DNA of 12,780 nucleotides, taken from Deltaproteobacteria bacterium. Its GTDB lineage: Bacteria > Desulfobacterota > DSM-4660 > Desulfatiglandales > HGW-15. Each line of letters opens with the position of its first letter. Position 1 is the stretch's first letter. A model generated the notes under the pieces. It was not told the DNA's origin, searched no databases, and was given only the letters and a program-made list of their open reading frames with translations. Location of the stretch: positions 1 through 12,780 of the forward strand of contig JAFGPH010000639.1 in the NCBI GenBank assembly GCA_016926135.1, given 5' to 3'. The translations under genes and the position numbers were made by a program. Below, piece by piece: positions 6,368-10,850 of the stretch.

Positions 6368-7713
6368 CAGTTGCTCATGTGCTTGAGCTTCTGCAAGAGG
6401 AAATCCACCTGGTTTTTTACCTTCAGGTCCGTCTTCAATTTGCGTTCCATCACTTCACAGGCATAGAGCACCGTCGAGTGGTTCCGGTTGATGGATCTCC
6501 CGATTTCCTCCACCGTCACCGCCGTGTGCCGGCGGCAGAGGTAGACGTAAACATTGCGCGGATAGGCGTGAAGGGCCTTCCTGGACTTGGACTGGAGCAG
6601 GGACGGGTCAACCTTGAAGTACTGACAGACTAGGGCCCGGATATCCTCCATCGTGATGCAGCCCTGATCGGATATGTGAGATTGGACCACTTCCTTGACC
6701 AGATCCATGTCCAGCCTGGCCTTCATCAGCTCGGATTTTGCCTTCAGACACCGCAGGGAGCTCTCCATCTGACGGATGTCCCCTGTCAGTTTCCCTGCAA
6801 GGAGGTGGATGATCTCTTCCGATAGGCGCAATCGTTGCTCCGCGGCCTTTTTCTCGAGGATTTTGACCCGCGTGTCGTACTCGGGTTTTTCCAGGGAGGT
6901 GATGATTCCCGAAGTGAGGCGGGAGGAAAGCTCCCTGGTGAGGTTGGGCATGTCCTTGGGCAGCAGGGAACTGGTGAAAACGATCTTCTTGTGGTCGTTT
7001 GCGAGGGCGTCCAGGGTATATCCGAGCTCGAGTTGGGTCTTCTCCTTGCCGCTCAGGAAGTGTACCTCTTCCAGGAGCAGGGCATCACAGGTGCGACGGT
7101 ACTTGTTCTTGAACTCCTCGATGGTATGGCTTTTGAGCGCGGAGATCATCTCGTTCACGAAGTCTTCTGTCGTGATGTAATAGACCCTCAGTTCAGGTTT
7201 GTTCTTGAGGAGGGCATGTCCTACGGCCTGGGAGAGATGGCTTTTGCCCAGCCCTGTTTTTGCAAGGATGAAGAGGGGGTTACAAGAGAATTGATCGTCC
7301 TGGGCAAGGGCCTTTGATGCCGAGTAAGCAAATTCGTTGCATTTCCCCACCACGAACCGGTCAAAGGTGAATTCGTTATTGAGGCTCCGCCAACCCCTCC
7401 GGGGGGTCAGGGGAATGTTGGGAAGAGCAAGCTGGCGTTCATCGGGGAAAGGGGACGGGGGCAACGAGCGTTCTACCGGCTTGACTTTCAAATGGAGTCT
7501 GTAGCGACCCTTTGCGGATTCCTGCAGCCCCTGCTCCAGAAGTGGAAGGTAGTTTTCCGCAACCCAGTTCAGGGAGAACTTGTTGGGGCAACCCAGGAGA
7601 AGCGTATCCTCCTTCTGCTCGAGGAGCGTGATGGGCTTGATCCAGAGGGAGAAGCTTTTCCCGGGGAGCTTGGCCCTCATGGCGTCCTTCACCGATTCCC
7701 AGACGGTATTCAT
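6367..7713 (-). CDS. Divergent DnaA-family replication initiator-like protein
   Basis: This is a 448-residue DnaA homologue. Domain I (about 1-70: TVWESVKDAMRAKL to FSLNWVAENYL), an AAA+ core and a DNA-binding domain IV are all present. Walker A is AKTGLGKS (151-158). Walker B, usually Asp-Asp, reads LLLEEVHF with Glu215-Glu216, and the sensor-1 Asp is Ser (VFTSS, Ser249). Box VII SSRL (Arg265) and sensor-2 DIRQMESSL (Arg314) are kept. Domain IV keeps PRNVYVYL (Arg386) and NRNHSTVLYAC, where the usual GRDH Asp is Asn411. DNA binding is therefore plausible but ATP hydrolysis may be altered. The ATG at 7713 is chosen because GAGG (7722-7719) precedes it and domain I begins there; an in-frame TTG at 7740 would add nine residues. 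No dnaN, gyrB or rpmH is nearby, so it could be the genome's DnaA or a paralogue. Confidence 0.85.
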   Translation of the reverse strand: MNTVWESVKDAMRAKLPGKSFSLWIKPITLLEQKEDTLLLGCPNKFSLNWVAENYLPLLEQGLQESAKGRYRLHLKVKPVERSLPPSPFPDERQLALPNIPLTPRRGWRSLNNEFTFDRFVVGKCNEFAYSASKALAQDDQFSCNPLFILAKTGLGKSHLSQAVGHALLKNKPELRVYYITTEDFVNEMISALKSHTIEEFKNKYRRTCDALLLEEVHFLSGKEKTQLELGYTLDALANDHKKIVFTSSLLPKDMPNLTRELSSRLTSGIITSLEKPEYDTRVKILEKKAAEQRLRLSEEIIHLLAGKLTGDIRQMESSLRCLKAKSELMKARLDMDLVKEVVQSHISDQGCITMEDIRALVCQYFKVDPSLLQSKSRKALHAYPRNVYVYLCRRHTAVTVEEIGRSINRNHSTVLYACEVMERKLKTDLKVKNQVDFLLQKLKHMSN

Positions 7714-7769
7714 GGCTACCTCAGCAAAAAGGTTCCCCAAAAAGAGGATACTCCGTGTTTGAGGTAGCC
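7714..7769 (-). promoter_or_regulatory. 10-bp inverted repeat enclosing the DnaA-like leader; Shine-Dalgarno in one arm
   Basis: ggctacctca (7714-7723, plus strand) and tgaggtagcc (7760-7769) are exact reverse complements, 36 bp apart. Read on the minus strand, the second arm TGAGGTAGCC ends exactly at the ATG and holds the GAGG Shine-Dalgarno. In RNA the stem would hide the ribosome site. The alternative is a two-site DNA operator, because the distal arm overlaps the predicted -10 and start region. Confidence 0.6.
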
Positions 7770-7798
7770 TTCTAACGAAAGGAGTGAAGGGCTGTCAA
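7769..7798 (-). promoter_or_regulatory. Putative sigma-70 promoter of the DnaA-like gene
   Basis: On the minus strand a perfect -35 TTGACA (7798-7793) is followed after 18 bp by TAGAAG (7774-7769, 4 of 6 to TATAAT). Transcription would start near 7762, within the distal arm of the inverted repeat. If so, the RNA stem would be mostly lost, and the repeat would act at DNA level unless another start lies upstream. Confidence 0.4.
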
Positions 7799-8259
7799 AG
7801 CGGATGAGCCCGAGAGGCGACTTAGACACCACCGCATTTTCGACATGGGGTAAGGTCTTGATAATCCGGAGAGATGCCATCCCGAAATGGTAACACCCGG
7901 TCAGAAGTGAGAAAAGCTCTTGACCGTGTTTCCTCCATGAATTCGTGGGCTTCGTCATGTTCGGGAGGTGGGTGCATAAAACTTTCCACAATCGGCAATC
8001 TTTGATTTTCTCCCCTTTTTGGTGGTTTTCGCGGATTTTCATTTGGCCACACTGGATTTTTCGACACCATTTTAGCGAGCTCCGCGCCAAGGCTGTACCG
8101 AACCGAATTCCTCTTCACCTCTTCCCCTCCAATCCAGCTTCCCCGAACCCAGGCAGGTTCCAGACCGCCGTCAGAGGGGGGTCTCGAGAGAGAAGGAAAT
8201 GTCATCCGGCCGGGAAGAAAAAGCGTATCCGGCCTCTGTTTTCGCGGATGGGTTTTCCG
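7799..8259. other. Long gene-free region between the DnaA-like gene and ddl; possible origin-like DNA
   Basis: No believable coding frame lies here; the open frames on both strands give Pro/Arg/Trp-rich, protein-unlike translations. Degenerate DnaA-box-like 9-mers are GGTGCATAA at 7971-7979 (reverse TTATGCACC, 8 of 9), CTTTCCACA at 7982-7990 (7 of 9) and TTGGCCACA at 8043-8051 (7 of 9). A T-rich stretch with three GATTTT(C/T) motifs spans about 8000-8060. These are suggestive of, not proof of, an origin. Confidence 0.35.
7892..7930. repeat. Stem-loop in the DnaA-like/ddl gap
   Basis: AACACccGGTCA (7892-7903) pairs with TGACCGTGTT (7921-7930), two 5-bp helices with a two-base bulge, and an inner GAG/CTC can extend it. 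No T-run follows. It lies about 40 bp from the DnaA-box-like 9-mers. It may be an RNA structure or a protein-binding palindrome. Confidence 0.4.
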
Positions 8260-8288
8260 TTGTCTTCTCCCCGGTGCTGCGCTAGAGT
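8260..8288 (+). promoter_or_regulatory. Putative sigma-70 promoter of ddl
   Basis: TTGTCT (8260-8265, 4 of 6 to the -35) and TAGAGT (8283-8288, 4 of 6 to the -10) are separated by exactly 17 bp. A start near 8295 would give a leader of about 20 nt containing AAGGA (8298-8302) before the ATG at 8315. Confidence 0.4.
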
Positions 8289-8314
8289 AAAACATCGAAG
8301 GATTCGGGCTCACC

Positions 8315-9241
8315 ATGGGAAAACTGCGCATCGGGGTGATAGCCGGCGGCTGGTCAGGGGAGAGGGAGATCTCACTCAAGAGTGGTGAGGCGGTTTATCA
8401 GGCCCTTGACAGGGAGAGATACGAAGTCAGGAGGTATGACCCGCTCGACGGCCTGGGTCACCTGATCGAGAACTGCGACAACATTGATCTTGCCTTCGTG
8501 CTCCTCCACGGCAGATTCGGGGAGGACGGGTGCATCCAGGGCTTCCTTCAACTCCTGGAGATCCCCTTCGTGGGCTCCGGGGTGCTATCCAGTGCCATGG
8601 CCCTCCACAAGAAAACGGCCAAAGAGGTTTACCGCAGGGCAGGCCTGAAGGTGGGTGAGGATGTGGTGCTTGTGAAGGGGGAGGCGTTTTCCGTGGAGGA
8701 GATTATGGGTGTCCTGGGGAACGCCGCCGTGGTCAAACCCGTGTCCGAGGGTTCCAGCCTGGGCATGTCCATCTGTCGCTCCCGGGAGGAACTCGCCGCG
8801 GGCATAGACAGGGCCTTCCGGTATGACCGCGAGGTCATGGTGGAGCGCTACATCCAGGGAAGGGAGATTACCTGCGCTGTCCTGGGAAACAACCTCCTGG
8901 AGGCCCTGCCCCTGATCGAGATCGTACCCAATCCGGAATATGCCTTCTTTGACTACACCGCGAAATACACGCCTGGCGCCAGCCAGGAGATCTGCCCGGC
9001 CCCCCTTTCTACCATAGAGACCCTGAAGATCCAGACCTGTGCCATAGAAGCCCACCGGGCCTTGCGATGCCGGGTCTGGAGCAGGACCGACATGATCCTC
9101 CGGGACGGAGAGGCGTATGTGCTGGAGACCAACACCATACCGGGAATGACCGGGACCAGCCTTGTCCCCCTGGCTGCCAGGACCGCGGGCATGAGTCTCA
9201 CCAAGCTGCTGGACCGGCTGATCGAGCTTTCCCTGGAATGA
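8315..9241 (+). CDS. ddl: D-alanine--D-alanine ligase (ATP-grasp)
   Basis: It joins two D-alanines with ATP to make the dipeptide for peptidoglycan precursors (EC 6.3.2.4), in the cytoplasm. The 308-residue length fits DdlB-type enzymes. Landmarks are GGWSGEREIS (about 11-20, Glu16 equivalent to E. coli DdlB Glu15), HGRFGEDGCIQG (65-76), KPVSEGSSLG (141-150, ATP-grasp loop), DYTAKYTPG (Lys217), RTDM (Asp259) and LETNTIPGMTGTSLVP (270-285; Glu271 and Asn273 bind Mg). RALRCRVWSR replaces the usual RALGCxGxxR, a small oddity beside the Asp. SD is AAGGA with a longish 12-nt spacer. The gene stands alone, outside any mur/fts cluster, with its own promoter, convergent with the antitoxin-type gene. 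Confidence 0.93.
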   Translation: MGKLRIGVIAGGWSGEREISLKSGEAVYQALDRERYEVRRYDPLDGLGHLIENCDNIDLAFVLLHGRFGEDGCIQGFLQLLEIPFVGSGVLSSAMALHKKTAKEVYRRAGLKVGEDVVLVKGEAFSVEEIMGVLGNAAVVKPVSEGSSLGMSICRSREELAAGIDRAFRYDREVMVERYIQGREITCAVLGNNLLEALPLIEIVPNPEYAFFDYTAKYTPGASQEICPAPLSTIETLKIQTCAIEAHRALRCRVWSRTDMILRDGEAYVLETNTIPGMTGTSLVPLAARTAGMSLTKLLDRLIELSLE

Positions 9242-9250
9242 GCCAGGGGA
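9229..9250 (+). terminator. Stem-loop across the ddl stop codon, weak terminator candidate
   Basis: CCCTGG (9231-9236) pairs perfectly with CCAGGG (9243-9248) around a 6-nt loop that contains the ddl TGA; flanking bases add one A-T and one wobble pair. No immediate T-run follows (only TTTT at 9265-9268), so termination is uncertain. Confidence 0.35.
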
Positions 9251-9266
9251 GCGAGGGGTTAAGCTT

Positions 9267-9488
9267 TTAATGCTTGAGGTAGTCTTCCTCGGAAACAGGC
9301 TTACCTTTCAGAAGACCGAAAAGAGATGCGGTTACCGGCGGGAGGGTGGCGCGCGGGGTAACCTCTTCGCTGAGGGCTCCAAAGTACTCGGCCACCATTC
9401 TGGATACGGACTTGCCTCTGCGCCTCGCTTCACGTTTGGCCTTTGCCACGAGGCGCTCATCCAATCGTAATGTCAATTTGGTGTTCAT
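9267..9488 (-). CDS. Ribbon-helix-helix antitoxin-type protein (DUF6364-like), apparently orphan
   Basis: This 73-residue protein has the antitoxin pattern: N-terminal strand KLTLRLDERL (4-13), a basic helix KAKREARRRG, then KSVSRMVAEYFGALSEE (second helix), then PPVTASLFGLLKG and SEEDYLKH. It resembles DUF6364-type VapB-like antitoxins that bind the promoter with the RHH fold and block a PIN-domain toxin with the C-terminus. The tail stops at about the point where relatives usually carry a few more residues. No toxin gene follows: 26 bp downstream lies the 3' end of ddl on the other strand. The ATG at 9488 is preferred; an in-frame TTG at 9497 would add three residues. No Shine-Dalgarno is present, which fits the leaderless promoter described at 9496-9524. 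Confidence 0.75.
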   Translation of the reverse strand: MNTKLTLRLDERLVAKAKREARRRGKSVSRMVAEYFGALSEEVTPRATLPPVTASLFGLLKGKPVSEEDYLKH

Positions 9489-9490
9489 GA

Positions 9491-9524
9491 CGTACAAAAT
9501 ACATCAGAGTGTACGGCATGTCAA
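9491..9524 (-). promoter_or_regulatory. Near-consensus promoter with operator-like palindrome for the antitoxin-type gene
   Basis: Minus strand: perfect -35 TTGACA (9524-9519), 17-bp spacer, -10 TATTTT (9501-9496, 4 of 6). The expected start, about 7 nt on, falls at or beside the ATG (9488), so the mRNA would be leaderless. CGTACA (9491-9496) and TGTACG (9510-9515) are exact reverse complements flanking the spacer and overlapping the -10, as expected for an RHH autorepression operator. Confidence 0.6.
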
Positions 9525-9895
9525 GGAGAACATGAGAGACCTCGTTTGTATACCTGCCACCAGGTGCCCGTATGGCGGAAGTACGAAAGATGGAATCGCC
9601 CCATCCCGGCATGCTCCATACGTGCGAAACCCACTTCGAAGAATGGAGCAATCCGGTTCGGCCCGGGAGAGGCATACTTTGCCATGAAATAGAAATAGCG
9701 CCCCCTCCACTTGGTGTATAGATCCACGATGTAGTTGTACCGAGGGTCCTTGGGCGGTGGTTGGAAAAAGGCGGGCTTGAGGTGGCTCTCCACAAGCGCC
9801 GCGCCTTTTGCCGATACTTCTCGCCTCAGCGCATCGGGTACTGCAGAGGACCTAGCGGGCACCGGGACCCATTGTTTACCAAGCTTCTTTGGCAT
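9521..9895 (-). CDS. Conserved-looking hypothetical protein, 124 aa, possibly C-terminally clipped
   Basis: I do not know a function. The 124-residue protein is soluble and basic. Its core reads like a conserved family: SHLKPAFFQPPPKDPRYNYI, then VDLYTKWRGRYFYFMAKY (about 57-74), SPGPNRIAPFFEVGFARMEH, and FHLSYFRHTGTWWQVYKRGLS near the end. Similar Trp/Tyr/Phe-rich proteins of unknown role are, from memory, found next to toxin-antitoxin and mobile genes, and they continue past the GLS with a short acidic helix. Here it stops three residues later, with the TGA lying inside the -35 TTGACA of the antitoxin promoter. This suggests a rearrangement joint or simple compaction. ATG 9895 is chosen because AAGG sits 8 nt upstream; GTG at 9904 is the alternative. 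The DUF429-type gene lies upstream in the same direction. Confidence 0.65.
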   Translation of the reverse strand: MPKKLGKQWVPVPARSSAVPDALRREVSAKGAALVESHLKPAFFQPPPKDPRYNYIVDLYTKWRGRYFYFMAKYASPGPNRIAPFFEVGFARMEHAGMGRFHLSYFRHTGTWWQVYKRGLSCSP

Positions 9896-9930
9896 GCAGT
9901 GCACCTTATTTCAACCAAGAGTCTGAGACG

Positions 9931-10737
9931 TCATCCTCTCGGGATCACGACGTCATGGGCAATGGCACATAACTGATCTTGGATGAAGTCCCCCGGAAAT
10001 GTGAAGATCCATCCTTCGTCGGGATTTCCGTCAGGTGGAAAAGGCACGAGGTCGGGAAGACCGAGTGTATCACCTGCACCATGGTAAACCAACCCCAAGA
10101 CCGCACAAATGGCCGCATCGTAATGGTCCGTTCCTGGGTTCATCCCTTCGGGCAGGTGGCGTGCAAGCTTGGAAACAGCACGGTCTTTCTTTGTTGGCCC
10201 TGTCTTGACAACGGCTGGATACACCTCAATCACTGCACGGTCTGCGTGCGACCCATGTTGGGGTACTATCTTGAAGCGTTCCCGCGCCATTTGCGATGCC
10301 ACCGAAATGGCGAGAGTAGCATTATTCCCGAGTTTGTCGAAAGGTGCGGACAGCGGCTTTTTCCCGAATTCGTTTGCGACCCACCGCTCACAGTCTCGAT
10401 ATGCAAGTGGATTTTCGATTTCCTGCTCGGGGACCGGATAATGTTCTACGTTCCCGCTCACAATGTGTCTGAAAGCTCTTGGAAAAGCTAGTGGACCGTC
10501 CATCGCGACCACAATCCTATCAGCGGAGAGCAGTGCCCCTACCGCGTCGGCGCCCACTGCCGGCACGGCCAATGCTGTAAATCCCGGAACTGACCCTTTC
10601 TCGAATGGAAATGGCTGTGAGATTCCTAACCATTCAACGGTCCGCGATCCGGTGGCCAGACGCGCAGCCGCAGTGGCTTGGTGCTTTCCTAACCAGCCAC
10701 CGACGTCCCACCCTATTGCCACAAGCGTTTTGTCCAC
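9931..10737 (-). CDS. DUF429-type predicted nuclease (RNase H fold)
   Basis: This 268-residue protein resembles the DUF429 family of predicted RNase-H-fold nucleases. Acidic landmarks occur in the expected order: AIGWDVGGWLGKHQA (Asp11, first strand), VVAMDGPLAFP (Asp80), RDCERW (near 114), AVIEVYPAVV (Glu171) and NPGTDHYDAAICAVLGL (Asp207, C-terminal helix). They could form a two-metal site; activity is not shown for this protein. The start is uncertain: there is no ATG, and I chose GTG 10737 because homology to the first strand begins soon after it; TTG 10791 would add 18 unlikely residues. It lies 113 bp downstream of the large nuclease-domain gene on the same strand, and 35 bp upstream of the 124-residue gene, so one transcript is possible. 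Confidence 0.75.
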   Translation of the reverse strand: MDKTLVAIGWDVGGWLGKHQATAAARLATGSRTVEWLGISQPFPFEKGSVPGFTALAVPAVGADAVGALLSADRIVVAMDGPLAFPRAFRHIVSGNVEHYPVPEQEIENPLAYRDCERWVANEFGKKPLSAPFDKLGNNATLAISVASQMARERFKIVPQHGSHADRAVIEVYPAVVKTGPTKKDRAVSKLARHLPEGMNPGTDHYDAAICAVLGLVYHGAGDTLGLPDLVPFPPDGNPDEGWIFTFPGDFIQDQLCAIAHDVVIPRG

Positions 10738-10850
10738 GAGATCACTTCGTGTTAGAGGTGCGAGGGCATTTATGCTAACGCTTCTCAACAAGCGCCCACG
10801 TTGTCATGAAGCGGGGAAGTCAATTGCCAAAGGGATGCTTGTGCGACAAG

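Noticed and set aside
7822..8388. Open frames on both strands in the DnaA-like/ddl gap (7822-8379 minus, 7945-8388 plus)
   Set aside because: Both run into the ddl coding region, and their Pro/Arg/Trp/His-rich translations resemble no folded protein.
9457..9795. 112-codon minus-strand frame overlapping the antitoxin start and the 124-aa gene
   Set aside because: It is frame-shifted relative to the coherent 124-residue protein and has no conserved features; a remnant toxin was considered but no PIN motifs appear.
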